Positions 1 through 10,598 of a DNA stretch of 64,000 bases are shown one piece after another. The translations under genes were made by a program, and so were the position numbers. The notes under the pieces were generated by a model. That model was not told the origin of the DNA. It searched no databases and was given only the letters and a program-made list of their open reading frames with translations. Each line of letters opens with the position of its first letter. The stretch's first letter is position 1. The DNA comes from Agelas oroides. Its lineage: Eukaryota; Porifera; Demospongiae; Agelasida; Agelasidae. Where the stretch lies: assembly GCA_949130485.1 (NCBI GenBank), contig OX422204.1, positions 6,076,015 through 6,140,014 on the forward strand, in the 5' to 3' direction.

Positions 1-183
1 GCCCAATGACTAGGCATTATACACATGTTTAATTACACTGAGGCACTTGCAATAAACAAAGCTGGTAGCACACATGAGCAAACGCAATGCAAAAGTACAA
101 TTTGTAAAACAAATTACATTGAAGTCATTAAACATAATTGTGCATATTCCAGTTTGGATGAGTTTAGGAAACAAAGTTCTAAT

Positions 184-3100
184 TCAGTTGTAACCATCAC
201 TACCTTCGTCTGAACAGGTTTGAAAATGTGAAACCCAGTCTCCAAAATATAGAGCTGAGTCTCCATCTGAATCACTGTGCTTATCTGATTCATTGCTACT
301 TTCACCACTTGCATGATTTTCGTTCTCAAAATGTGAAACACAGTCTCCAAAATATGAATCTGAATCACTGTACTCATCTGATGCATAGCTACCTTCATCA
401 CAGGTCCTATCAAGACCAACCCTATGCGCACCAAAACCAGTGTAGACTATATAATGGGAAGGAATCCACCCATCTGCCTCAATGTATCTAATCACAGAGA
501 ATGGGTGTTCTGATAACTGCTGTCCTGATAACATTCGTATTAAATGAACCATTCCGATGACTTCTTCTCTTGGAATTGCATTGGATCCCACAACAACAGA
601 TTTTAAACCTGACCTGACAGGTTGCTGAAGTGCAAAATGGCACAGAAATACATCGAGTTCTTTTGTAGATATCCAAACACCAAAGATAATTATCTTCACC
701 GTTTCATTGCAAGCTAGTGCTTCAGCAATATTAGCAATGGCCTTCTCATTCATCATCTGGTTTCTCGATAGATCGATCTCTTGTATATTAGTATTGTACC
801 GTAGAGCACAGGCAAAATGAGGATAGGAATAATGAAACTGAAAGAAGTCATAAAATGCAACTTTCTTGATGTGCTTGCAGAAGGTAATGAGAAGAATTGC
901 ATAGTATTCACTGTACATTTCAACAGTAAGCGTGTCGGACACAGATGCTGAATACAGAAATATTACGTCATAGTTAAGGGTCAAATTGCTGCAAGAGGAA
1001 TTTCTTGCCAATGCTTCGATAATGCTCTTCATAGCTGCATGGTAGTGGGTAAACTTTGGTGAACGAATGGAATGGAAGGAAAGTGTGATGTTGAAATGAG
1101 TAACCAAATTTGTGTCTTTTATGAGTTGACAAACACTACGTACCTGCTCATATCGAAACTTACCCATTTTTTTAAAGAATGGTAAATCAGAATAGTGTAA
1201 GCTCAATGATGGCCTGTGAAGTTCATTGTTCCAAACTTGTTTCACTTGGTTTACAAACAGGTCATACTGCTGAGGAGTGATGTAGCAACTATCGAATTTC
1301 AGTTCACAAGTGTTTTGTTGACAAAACCATCCAATGAAGTATCCAAAATGGGAGAAGTCTGATGTAGTGAATCGTGTGTGACTGAAACTAAGACATATGT
1401 CAAAGTCATTTGATTTAAATCTATTTAAAAAATGATGGTTATGTGTCACTTTTTGACACAGATGACCTGATTGAGCCTCAAATATGCAATTCACAAATGT
1501 CACAAAGGATGACAAACCTGACTCGTCTCGATTATGTAGTCCCATTGGATTCAGAGTAGTACAACACCTTTCAAGAATCGTATTAAAACTGTTTTTGAAT
1601 CCAGTCAGACCAACATAAAACTGCAGAATGGACTTTTGATGCCAAGACTCAGAATTTACAATTTTCTTAGCAATTCTTGCCTGTTCTTTATTCTCTAGTG
1701 TAGTGAGGTGCACAGCAGCTAAGAACTCCTGTAGAGTTGTATGAAGAAAAGTCAATTCTTCTTCTACTCCATACCACTCTATTTGAGGACTGATCTCCAT
1801 TAAACCAAAGGTTGAAAGGGCAAGTGAATGCTGCTTTTGAAGACTAGGAATATCTGACCTAACAAAAACACATTTTTCACTCATAATCCCATTAAATGCT
1901 ATTTCACAGATAGATTTGAAAGATTCAGCTGGTAATTCAGGCAGTTCTACAAAGCTCTTGAGAGAGGTGATACCAAGCTTCCACCTCAACTGAAGGTTGT
2001 AAAGTAGGAGGTTCAAGACCATGCATTTGAACAGCTCTGTCTGGGTATTGGGAAGGCCTGACTGGAACAGAAAGAAAAGACTTATCAATAAGACAACATT
2101 AATGGGGACCGTCAAGCAGAAGGCTTGAAGAGAGGTGTTGCTTTCAAGACTTGCAATAAGCTCTGAAGGATCATGATCAGTGCCCTCCACACTTTTTGTA
2201 ATGATCTCATTCACCTTGTTGACAGTGAGCCCATTCATCCAGATTTCTTCTGAACTTTTGACCCTTAAGTACAAAGCTTCTGGTCGTGTAGTCACTACAG
2301 TGGTGCAATTAGGAAGCGACGATCCAGGACTGTCTCGTCGAATAAAGCTGGCTACAAACGACTCCCTCTGTACCTCTTGTGGCATTTCATCCCATCCATC
2401 AAACCAGAAGCACACATCTTCCCCATTGCTAGCGCTAATAGCCTGTGCAACAGCCTTCCTCTGTGCCTGATCGGGGTGGGGAATGAAATCAGCTAGGCAT
2501 GTGGCATGTTGCACTCGGGTGCTACGAAGTGGAATTGATAGGAAGAGAGAAAACTGCTTGAATAACTCCCTCTTAGCCCATTGTTGGCTAGTATGCCACA
2601 TGAGAGTAGTTTTGCCTGATCCTGGCAAACCTTTGATAACCAGGCTACCACCAGTGCTACTGAGGAGCTGTGGAAGGTGAACCCCCTGTTCAAGTTCCTC
2701 GCCATCATTTCCATGCTGCAGTGTGAATTCCTCGATCAAAGGTAGGAAAGGTGAGTAACTAGTATGCAAGGAACCCAGCATACCGCTTTTGCTTGGTTGC
2801 GTACTGAGAGGCAGTGCACAGTAACTGCTCATCACTGGCCACTGGTTAAATAGCATACCAGGATGAGGTAGCTGATTGTAGTTCATTTCAAGAAATTCCC
2901 GGTAGTTACTAAGCACATCCCCAGGTCCACCAGTGGGAACCTCTTCAGGATTGAGCAGTATCTCTCTCACCTTCTCTACCAATTCCATCTTGCCCATTCT
3001 TGCGAACACTCTTACCAGCTGACGGTATGTGGCAGTCTGTGAGCACTTAGCTTTCCATCTACGAAGAGCAGCAAGCTTTTGGGCAGCATAGATGGGATTG

Positions 3101-3258
3101 TCTTTCTTGATCTCCATCTCCTCCGCTTCCGTCAGTCCCCAAAACGGAGCGAGCTCTTCCCAAGAGACAATATTTTGGGAGAGCCTGGCTAGGTCAACAT
3201 CCCGCCATGTGGAGTCTAGGACTTCATCAGGTATACCACCGTAATGGTCCGCAGACAT
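184..3258 (-). CDS. NOD-like receptor (Death-NACHT-LRR), single exon
   Basis: Predicted cytoplasmic NLR, a nucleotide-driven sensor that oligomerises on activation (family knowledge). Residues about 10-102 form a helical Death-like domain. The NACHT module has a Walker A motif GLPGSGKTTL at 210-219, a Walker B-like DVCFWFDGWDEM at 281-292, a TTRPEA sensor-like motif near 323-328, and the winged-helix signature FLHTTLQEFLAAVHL at 504-518. Residues about 600-900 are leucine-rich and weakly periodic; the clearest LRR is at about 824-858 (NIQEIDLSRNQ). The last 70 residues are acidic and Ser-rich and carry a duplicated YFGD(C/W)VSHF motif at 969-977 and 1004-1012. The start is the ATG beginning MSADHYGG, directly before the Death fold. 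The frame is open for 3075 bp with no intron needed, and the length suits a sponge NLR. Inference: intact gene; the ligand cannot be told. Confidence 0.9.
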   Translation of the reverse strand: MSADHYGGIPDEVLDSTWRDVDLARLSQNIVSWEELAPFWGLTEAEEMEIKKDNPIYAAQKLAALRRWKAKCSQTATYRQLVRVFARMGKMELVEKVREILLNPEEVPTGGPGDVLSNYREFLEMNYNQLPHPGMLFNQWPVMSSYCALPLSTQPSKSGMLGSLHTSYSPFLPLIEEFTLQHGNDGEELEQGVHLPQLLSSTGGSLVIKGLPGSGKTTLMWHTSQQWAKRELFKQFSLFLSIPLRSTRVQHATCLADFIPHPDQAQRKAVAQAISASNGEDVCFWFDGWDEMPQEVQRESFVASFIRRDSPGSSLPNCTTVVTTRPEALYLRVKSSEEIWMNGLTVNKVNEIITKSVEGTDHDPSELIASLESNTSLQAFCLTVPINVVLLISLFFLFQSGLPNTQTELFKCMVLNLLLYNLQLRWKLGITSLKSFVELPELPAESFKSICEIAFNGIMSEKCVFVRSDIPSLQKQHSLALSTFGLMEISPQIEWYGVEEELTFLHTTLQEFLAAVHLTTLENKEQARIAKKIVNSESWHQKSILQFYVGLTGFKNSFNTILERCCTTLNPMGLHNRDESGLSSFVTFVNCIFEAQSGHLCQKVTHNHHFLNRFKSNDFDICLSFSHTRFTTSDFSHFGYFIGWFCQQNTCELKFDSCYITPQQYDLFVNQVKQVWNNELHRPSLSLHYSDLPFFKKMGKFRYEQVRSVCQLIKDTNLVTHFNITLSFHSIRSPKFTHYHAAMKSIIEALARNSSCSNLTLNYDVIFLYSASVSDTLTVEMYSEYYAILLITFCKHIKKVAFYDFFQFHYSYPHFACALRYNTNIQEIDLSRNQMMNEKAIANIAEALACNETVKIIIFGVWISTKELDVFLCHFALQQPVRSGLKSVVVGSNAIPREEVIGMVHLIRMLSGQQLSEHPFSVIRYIEADGWIPSHYIVYTGFGAHRVGLDRTCDEGSYASDEYSDSDSYFGDCVSHFENENHASGESSNESDKHSDSDGDSALYFGDWVSHFQTCSDEGSDGYN

Positions 3259-3845
3259 TTCGCCTTTTCAGTACGAAGAATCGGGCAAAGTAGATGACAC
3301 GCAACTGCGTCAAAACTGCAACTATTTTTGAAGGCGACTCTACTCCACCTAAGAGGCGCTATATCGACTTGGTTGACTATTTTTAATTTGCGCGTAGTCG
3401 AATGTACTAAGCGACAACACTGGCCTAGATTGCATGGACTACCACAATATCTTGGCAAGCGTCAGTTCAGGTAGCTGTTACGCAAAAGCAGTAAACATTT
3501 AGCGCTAAGTCGTTACACCTCGCTCTGCATCGCGACCGTTGAGGTATATAGCTGCACTGCAGCCTCCTCGTTTTATGTCTTTGGTCACACGGAAGCGGAA
3601 GAGCGCCAAAAACGGCTCATTGAATCAGTCCATGCATGAATGACATCGGTGACGTAGAGACGTCAATTAACTCTCTGGCGCTCCACGCTTGTCAAGACTC
3701 CGGACATTCGCATGGTCGGAACTACTCAAGGCCACATTGCTCTCGGGTGGGTGCACCTAACATCATTCTGTGATGCATGAATAAACTTCCCTGTTTTCGC
3801 CGCTCTTCTCGAAAACACACGTCATGCACCGCTGTCTATCAGTGC
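3259..3845. other. Upstream flank of the NLR gene
   Basis: No open frame of note. This stretch must hold the NLR promoter and 5' UTR, since the NLR start codon lies at its left edge, but I see no convincing core promoter motif. It ends at the GTGC that duplicates on the far side of the palindromic element. Confidence 0.4.
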
Positions 3846-4787
3846 ACTCTAAAAAAGAACGTGTTGAAACTACATGCATTCGTGTGTTAATCGAATGTCC
3901 CAGAATTCAACATGGGGTACACTTGTGTTGCCTTGTGCATGTGTTGTTCTAACATGTTTGTCACTGCCGTCATGTTAAAATAGCATGTGTGCCAAAACAG
4001 AATACATGTTTAGCGGTATGTGTTGTTTTAGCACAGATTATAAACAACACGTGCACCCCGTGTTGTTTCAGGATTACTGATAACACAATGCAAATAACAG
4101 CTAAATCAGGTATAGCATCTACAGCTAGCAGTGTTGACATTGAGGATGGCAGCATTCTAAATGAAAGAGATGCACATTGAAAAGGCTTACTGGTTCCTCT
4201 GAACCTGATGGTTTTGAAATAGTTTTGAAAGGCTTACTGGTTCCTTTTCATGGTTGACTAGCTAACCTAGGTTAAAGCAAGCTCTCTAGAGGTATGCCAT
4301 AGTGTGTGTTTGAAGTGTTCGTATATAGTTCCAAGTTGACTTAGTTGAGTAAAAATAGTGTGCCAGACCAGCTAGTCAGCCATGAAAAGGAACCAGTAAG
4401 CCTTTCAAAACTATTTCAAAACCATCAGGTTCAGAGGAACCAGTAAGCCTTTTCAATGTGCATCTCTTTCATTTAGAATGCCGCCATCCTCAATGTCAAC
4501 ACTGCTAGCTGTAGATGCAATACCTGATTTAGCTGTTATTTGCATTGTGTTATCAGTAATCCTGAAACAACACGGGGTGCACGTGTTGTTTATAATCTGT
4601 GCTAAAACAACACATACCGCTAAACATGTATTCTGTTTTGGCACACATGCTATTTTAACATGACGGCAGTGACAAACATGTTAGAACAACACATGCACAA
4701 GGCAACACAAGTGTACCCCATGTTGAATTCTGGGACATTCGATTAACACACGAATGCATGTAGTTTCAACACGTTCTTTTTTAGAGT
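3846..4787. mobile_element. 942-bp near-perfect palindromic foldback element
   Basis: Two arms of about 418 bp (3846-4263 and 4370-4787) are inverted copies of each other with only a few differences, around a loop of about 106 bp. The ends read ACTCTAAAAAAGAACG and its complement. GTGC at 3842-3845 and again at 4788-4791 is a candidate 4-bp target-site duplication. Similar open frames in both arms (one at 3989-4180 plus, one at 4453-4644 minus) simply reflect the palindrome. No transposase is present, so this is a non-autonomous foldback element or MITE. The near identity of the arms implies a young element or ongoing arm-to-arm conversion. Confidence 0.85.
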
Positions 4788-6361
4788 GTGCATGTATGAC
4801 GCAACACTGTATTAAATTGCATACAAAGAGTATCAGGATGCCTACAAACATCTCCTCCCCCTGAGGAAATAAAATCAGGTCATCTTATTCTTTGGAGGGA
4901 GGAAAGCAGCTTGGGGTAGCAGGCAAATCGTGAATAAAGCCTCTGCAGAGAGAAAGAATATGAATGTACATGTCTCATATTTGCAATAGTTGTGTAAAGA
5001 AATGTAACATGACCTGGTATGGGAATACATAATAATTAGCTAGCAGACAAGTGTCTGTGCTAGCTCTTTGATGGAGATAATGAACAGTATTGTGTTTGTG
5101 AATTCTGATCATAGTAACAATTCCATGCACGTAGAGCCAATACATCAGGCCTACCTTTTAACACTTTGTACCACCCATATACCACTGTGACTGCATGATG
5201 TAGTAAATATACAGGCTTAACAACATGATCATCTACCACATGGCTTCAAGACTTTCCCGACGACAAGTATTTGTAACCTTATATGAGCATCATTAGCAGT
5301 CACATAACTACAGCAAGTCTGGTAACTAACACTGCCAGCCAATATTTACAGTGAGTGGGTTAGCTCACACTAGCCCTTAAATTGTGCTGCACTTCCAATC
5401 TCTAGAAGGCAAAGGCATGCAGTGGTTAAAATAACATATCCATATCCAAGTGTAAAGATCCTTTGTGACAGCCAGTTGTGGGTAAGTACAAAGCACATGC
5501 ATATATGGAGTACAACAACAATGAACTTGCTACATGGGATAGAGTATATAGTATAGTGTGGTTTAGACTTGGTAAATGGAGTGCATGTAGCCTGAACTCA
5601 GTATGAGCACAACTGGACAGATATCCGCACTATCAATTGAGTAGACAAGGAATGTAACTACGTATACATGTAAAACATGAAAATGAAAGAGCACAAATCA
5701 AGGCCTATAAGTATGTGCACTGAAAAAACACTTGGGTTACTTTAACCACATTTTTAGGTTGTCTCAGTTGCATCAGTGCGACTAAGGAATGCTACCAAAT
5801 AGGTTTTCTTGAAAGTTCATTGAGAAGCTTTCCTTTAGTTACATTAGCTAGTCTCCTATTTCAGAAGATACATTCCTGGCATTTCCTGGCATTTCTAACC
5901 ACAGCCATGCAACCAAGGAACTCTCCAGGAGCAGATATGTAAGATCAAAGAAACAACGAACCTCACTAGAAATGCTGGCTTATAGGCTTTCTGAAATGAG
6001 ATACTAATTAGGGAAGCTTCCTAACTACACTCTATTCAAATTGTGAGCACTCCTTGAACTTCAAGTGTCATGCACACAAAACAAATGCAACTGAGGTGAC
6101 CAAAACATGGTTAGCCTTGGAAGTGTTCTCTTCTGCTGTGTTACATGACAAAATCCAAGGAAAGGATTCACATAATGTAATGTAATGTTAATGTTACAGC
6201 AATGTCTTGATGGCAATTTTGTGTCTTGTGCCTGAAGCCCTAAATATTTGAATGGTTGCACACTGCCTCACTCATAGCATGTAAAAACACACAAGACCAG
6301 AGTGGTGGAAATAATGAGACCAGAAAATGCAAAATTGAAAATAGCTAGTGTACTTTTTGAA
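4788..6361. other. Intergenic stretch without recognisable gene
   Basis: AT-rich sequence with short frames only. I see no domain, no convincing exon and no intact terminal repeats. A short local duplication (CATTTCCTGG-type) occurs near 5878-5895. Confidence 0.4.
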
Positions 6362-6486
6362 CTGTGCCTCATGCTGACCACGGAGGTTCCTCAACGATGA
6401 GGAAGACCAGGCACTTGTTGAATACATTAAACTACAGTCACTATACAGTCACAATACCTACAACTAGTAATCAGCATGAGGCACAG
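6362..6486. repeat. 16-bp perfect inverted repeat with 93-bp spacer
   Basis: CTGTGCCTCATGCTGA at 6362-6377 is repeated exactly inverted at 6471-6486. It brackets the remnant of the transposase N terminus. Confidence 0.8.
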
Positions 6487-6762
6487 TCATCATCTTACAC
6501 TTCATCTACATTACGCAGGACAGGTCGTTCTCACATACCTATCACAAAAGCTGTTGATGCATATGACATGTTGTCTTGCAGTTTTGATGAGGAAGACGAT
6601 GCCTGTTTCTTGTGTGGAAAGACTGAACCTCCAGAGCCGATAAGTGGCAATGTAGATTGGATTGTCTGCCAAAATTGTGAGAGATGGTACCATGAACAAT
6701 GCATTGGTCATCCTGTTGATGATTTGTACAACTGCCACCTGTGTCTTCTGCCACCTGTGTGA
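6362..6762 (+). pseudogene. Internally deleted pogo-like transposase remnant with PHD-like finger
   Basis: The open frame from 6364 starts with GTG, not ATG. Its C-terminal part holds a PHD-type Cys4-His-Cys3 finger: CFLCG, then IVCQNCERWYHEQC, then CHLC, preceded by an acidic DEEDD run. That is how C termini of pogo/Tigger-like DDE transposases in invertebrates often look (family knowledge). In another frame near 6385-6430 the sequence reads RFLNDEEDQALVEYIK, like the start of a CENP-B/pogo helix-turn-helix. The whole DDE core is missing, so the locus looks like an internal deletion joining the two transposase ends. Alternative: a small host PHD protein, less likely because there is no start codon. 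Confidence 0.5.
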
Positions 6763-6778
6763 AGACACAGGTGGCAGA
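6747..6778. repeat. Perfect 14-bp hairpin spanning the stop codon of the PHD frame
   Basis: TCTGCCACCTGTGT, loop GAAG, then the exact inverse. The left arm repeats a TGCCACCTGTGT stretch lying just before it, so the hairpin looks like a local duplication followed by an inversion. Confidence 0.8.
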
Positions 6779-6787
6779 TGTACACAA

Positions 6788-7100
6788 TAATTATGCCAAG
6801 CCTGTAGCTAGCTACCATTTTCTACCTTTTGGGGAGACCCCCATACAACAGTGCTGCCTCCCTTCCCTCCTCAGCCTTCCTAAATTGCCGTATAACAGTT
6901 AATTCTTCCATGTAGCAGATAGCTATTGATCTATCCATATGGCACAAAATGGCTTGGCAAGATTACCCCCAGGGGCCAGTAAAAATAAAAATGCAAGCAC
7001 AATCTTTTCCTTTTTTGCCTCCACTTATGGGAGAGTTGCCTCACGGCCAGTGGTTGATTTGGAGATTCTATATGATCTTAAACTGGTAAGAAAGTCTATA
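6788..7100. other. Spacer between the PHD remnant and LINE A
   Basis: Nothing recognisable; the 3' tail of LINE A may extend into the right part. Confidence 0.3.
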
Positions 7101-7173
7101 CAGAATAGCTGAGTTTCGCGGTTGGACACCCAGTTAATACCGAGGATGACGTCAGAGAACCCCTTACCACTCA

Positions 7174-7440
7174 TCACATGATCTGGCAGTAACGCTTGGA
7201 CAGAGGTTGGGGCGGAGCTGATGAGGCGGACTCTTTCACTTTCAAGAGCCGAGCAGCAGGAGATAAGTGGGAAGCGTCCTTGGTAGGATCACCACAGAGT
7301 TTACATGATGGGTCAGCAGGAGAGATTCCATTGTTTCTGCTCCAGAATCTCGCCGCATCTTTTTCTAGGCCGTCACATCCAGCCAATAGGCGGATCCTGA
7401 AGTTGGTAGCACAAGTGAGTTGAACGTCACCAACCGTTAC
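7174..7440 (-). pseudogene. LINE A: C-terminal zinc knuckle of ORF2
   Basis: The minus frame contains SCKLCGDPTKDASH within a region related to the C terminus of LINE B (TCKLCLTAPENFAH). It is the Cys/His knuckle that closes ORF2 in many LINEs. The frame differs from that of the upstream reverse transcriptase part, so a frame break separates them. Confidence 0.6.
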
Positions 7441-9096
7441 AGACCAGTGTGGCAGGGGTCGTCCAATTTTAATGTCACACTCACTGATAAAGCAGTCCTG
7501 ACAGTCTTCAAAAATTTGAGGTAAGCTCTGACAGCAAGTTGCTTCTTGATTGACCTCTTCCAGGATGCAGGCTTAATTGGGTTGTCCGGGAGGATGCTGA
7601 TGCTGGGCAGGTTGAGGTGATTGAGCGTAGCTTGCAGATCAGGTACTAAGCCCTTTGCCATCAGATCCTGGATCCTTTTAATGAGAAGCTTTTTTGGCAA
7701 TGAGTTATTATCAAGATTGATGATAGAGTTAATGAAGTTCAACTTACGCTGGAAAATCACTGATTCAATGTTGCTACTCCCAAGCATGGAGTTAAGGGAT
7801 GATGAGTGGCAATGCGTAGGGAGACCCTGGATAGTACGGAGGATTTTCCGATGGACCCGCTCCAACATTTTGAGCTCAACCTTTGAAAGGGTCCAGATCT
7901 CGGCACCATAAAGGAGGATTCGGATGCACAAGGTTTGGTACAACCGATAAGATGTCAATGGGTGAAGGCAACCAAACCTTGAGCCAATGGAGTTCATAGC
8001 AAAGAAAGAACTTCTTGCTGCGGTGCATCTCTCTGAGGTCCTATGGATGATAGAGGTGAGCACAGTACGCAGGATCCCCAGGTGGTGCTGTTCATCAGTT
8101 TCACTGATCTCCTCTTGCCCAATGTACCACTTTCTAGATGAGCGGGCACTCAGCCTCATTTTAGCTGACTCACCAAGCACCATGACTGAGGATTTGTCAG
8201 CATTCAATTGGTACTGCCATTTATCAGCACAGGTGGCCACTATATCTAGCATTGCCTGTAGCTCTTCAGGAGAGCTGGCAACCAGAGCTAGGTCGTCAGC
8301 ATACATTGGAGAGCCACAGTAGACATCACCAACTGATACGCCAAAGCCATGCAGACTGGGCTAGGATGTCCAGCAGCTCATCCACAAAGAGGCAATACAA
8401 GAAGGGAGAGAGAACACCCCCTTGCCGAACACCTTGGTGACAGGGAAAGGGCCTGGACTGTTGATTATCCCAGATAACGGAACTGGTTGAGGAGGTGTAC
8501 CATTTGTTAATTATCTGCCAGATTGGACCCCTGATGCCCTTTTGGTGAAGTTTCACAAGCAGGCCATGATGCCATACCGTATCAAAAGCCTTTCTTACAT
8601 CAAGGTATGCAACATAAGCTTTTTTCCCCTTCTCTCGAAGTGACTGAATTGCTTCTTGGAGGATAAACGCAGTATGGACACACCCAACTTGCTCCCTGAA
8701 ACCGCCTTGAAGAGGGTTTAAAACTGGGGGAGAGTCCTGCTGGTGGATTTTGAGTAGGAGGAGTTTCTCCAGGACCTTGCTCAAGTTGGAAAGGATAGTT
8801 ATGCCCCGGTAGTTGTTAGGCAGTGAGAGATCCTTATTGTGCCCCTTCGGGATTGGTACTACTAGGCCATGAAGGAAGGATGAGGGAATGTAGGTGGCAT
8901 CCATGATTACATTGAACAGTAAAGTTAGGTGTTCTAGGAGCAACTCGCCACCGTAAATGAGGTGCTCTGGGTCAAGTTCATCAGGTCCAGCAGCCTTGTT
9001 GCATTTAAGTGATTTGACAGCTTCCGAGACTTCCTCAAGTGTAAAAGTCACAGATTCAGCAGAGGAGTCTCTCAACAGGCTGCAGTACTGTGCCAT
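7437..9096 (-). pseudogene. LINE A: reverse transcriptase
   Basis: Two frames cover one RT domain. The first (9096-8326) holds the fingers and palm: NKAAGPDELDPEHL, PIPKG, NYRGITILSNLSKVLEKLL, the motif A line AYLDVRKAFDTVWH, and motif B HQGVRQGGVLSPFLYCLF. After a frame break near 8350, the second (8306-7437) opens with the catalytic MYADDLALVASSPEELQAML and runs through the thumb (GSRFGCLHPLTSYRLYQ, LYGAEIW, ERVHRKILRTIQGLP). All catalytic aspartates are visible, so only the frame break disables this domain. RT copies the element RNA at the nicked target (family knowledge). Confidence 0.85.
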
Positions 9097-9690
9097 GATA
9101 GTCTGATGGAAGGTAGATTCAGCTTCATGACTGGTTGGAGTGGCAAGATCGGCAAAATAATCAGCCCAGGCATTCGGTAGCTCCCCCTTGGAGTATGTGC
9201 GGCCACCATAAGAAAGAGTAGAGGTAGGTTCAGAGGTGGTGCCGTTCTGCCTTCTTATCAGTTGGAATAACTTAGCAGGGTCCTGGCAATTTATGTCCAG
9301 GCTCTGAAAGAAGGCATCCCTCTGATTTGCCTGCAGCCTGCAAAGTTTGGCTCTGAAGTTGGCCTTTGCCTCCTTGTAATACTTCCTTAGAGGATGGTCA
9401 CTACGTCTAGGGTGTCCAGCTGCAACCCAGGCCTTGTAGGCATGCTTAGATTTCCCATGGGCAGTGTTTAACTCTGGTGTCCAACCAGGTTTAACGTGGG
9501 GGGAGAACTTTTTGATGGGGATGCTATCAAATGCAGTCGCAAGAAGAATTCTGACAATGGATTCCAGATGGGTATCTATAAGTGAAGGGTTACTTACTAG
9601 TTCACTAAGATCAGGTAGAGTGAGAGAGGAAAGCTTTGACTCAACACATGCTGTGTAGCAGTCATAGATCTCATCTTTGGAAAGTTTAGC

Positions 9691-10560
9691 CTAGTTAACT
9701 TTGATCTGTTTGTCCGTTGAACTGACTGAAGTAGCAGACAGAGATGGAGATTGTAAGACACACTTGAAGTTGGTGCAGACAGGTGAGTGGTCTGAGAGGT
9801 TTGTTGGTTCCTCCTCACATACAGAGGAGTTTGAAAAGCGGGGCAGCAGATGCTGGGGAGAGAGTATGTGATCGATGGTGCTGAGGGTATTATGTGCTTC
9901 ACTACAGTAAATGTGTGTCACACTTTGCAACAAGCCAGGAGCTTTATCATAGAGGTGCACAGACAGGTAGTTCCACCTCTGTAGGTAGCGTAGCAGTATT
10001 CGTCCTTGCTCATTTGTAGGGGTAGAAGAGAGGGGACTGCCTTCAGAGCCAGGGTCAGCACTGAAGTCACCCATGATGATTACATCATTGTCAAAGGCAA
10101 GGCGACCCAACACTGCATCCAAATAATCCATACATTCTTTGAAGTCGTCAGTACACCCTGTGCGAGTTGGCAAATAAACAGAAAGAAAGCAGATTGGGTG
10201 GTCTGCAGTAACAAGCCTGATGCCTACAACTTTGTCAGTGGAGATATCAGACAGCTTTTGGACATAAGGCTGTAAAGTCTTCTGCCAGAGGATAGAAACT
10301 CCACCATTACCACGCAGAGATCTTGGGGTACACCTTAGCACCTCTTCCTCTGGTTTAGAGCACGTAGAGTAAACATAAAATTCAGAGTGAACTTTAGGTA
10401 AGAGCGACAGATCATAGTGATGTAGCCAATGTTCTGAAATTCCACAATTATCAAGCTTACCTAGGATCTTTTTTAGATAGTCACTGTTTGATTTATGGCC
10501 ACGGAGATAAGAGACATCCAACTCTTAGTTTTCTTATTTCCCCTCCTGCACTGGAGTTGG
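9691..10560 (-). pseudogene. LINE A: AP-like endonuclease
   Basis: Exonuclease-endonuclease-phosphatase fold that nicks target DNA for target-primed reverse transcription. Visible motifs: SEHWLHHYDL, GNGGVSILW, the SVYLPTRTG strand, MGDFSADPGS (the GDFN-type site), STIDHILSP, and NLSDHSPV (the catalytic SDH). A start-like KLRVGC lies in another frame near 10500, followed by the K-S-N-S-D-Y segment in the main frame, so one frame break lies there. The 600 bp between this domain and RT read as the usual Lys/Arg-rich linker. Confidence 0.8.
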
Positions 10561-10598
10561 TGGATGGTAACACAGTGCGGGGGGGATTGCAGCGGGGG

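Noticed and set aside
3970-4663. Two similar 61-63-residue proteins on opposite strands
   Set aside because: Same sequence read from both arms of the palindrome.
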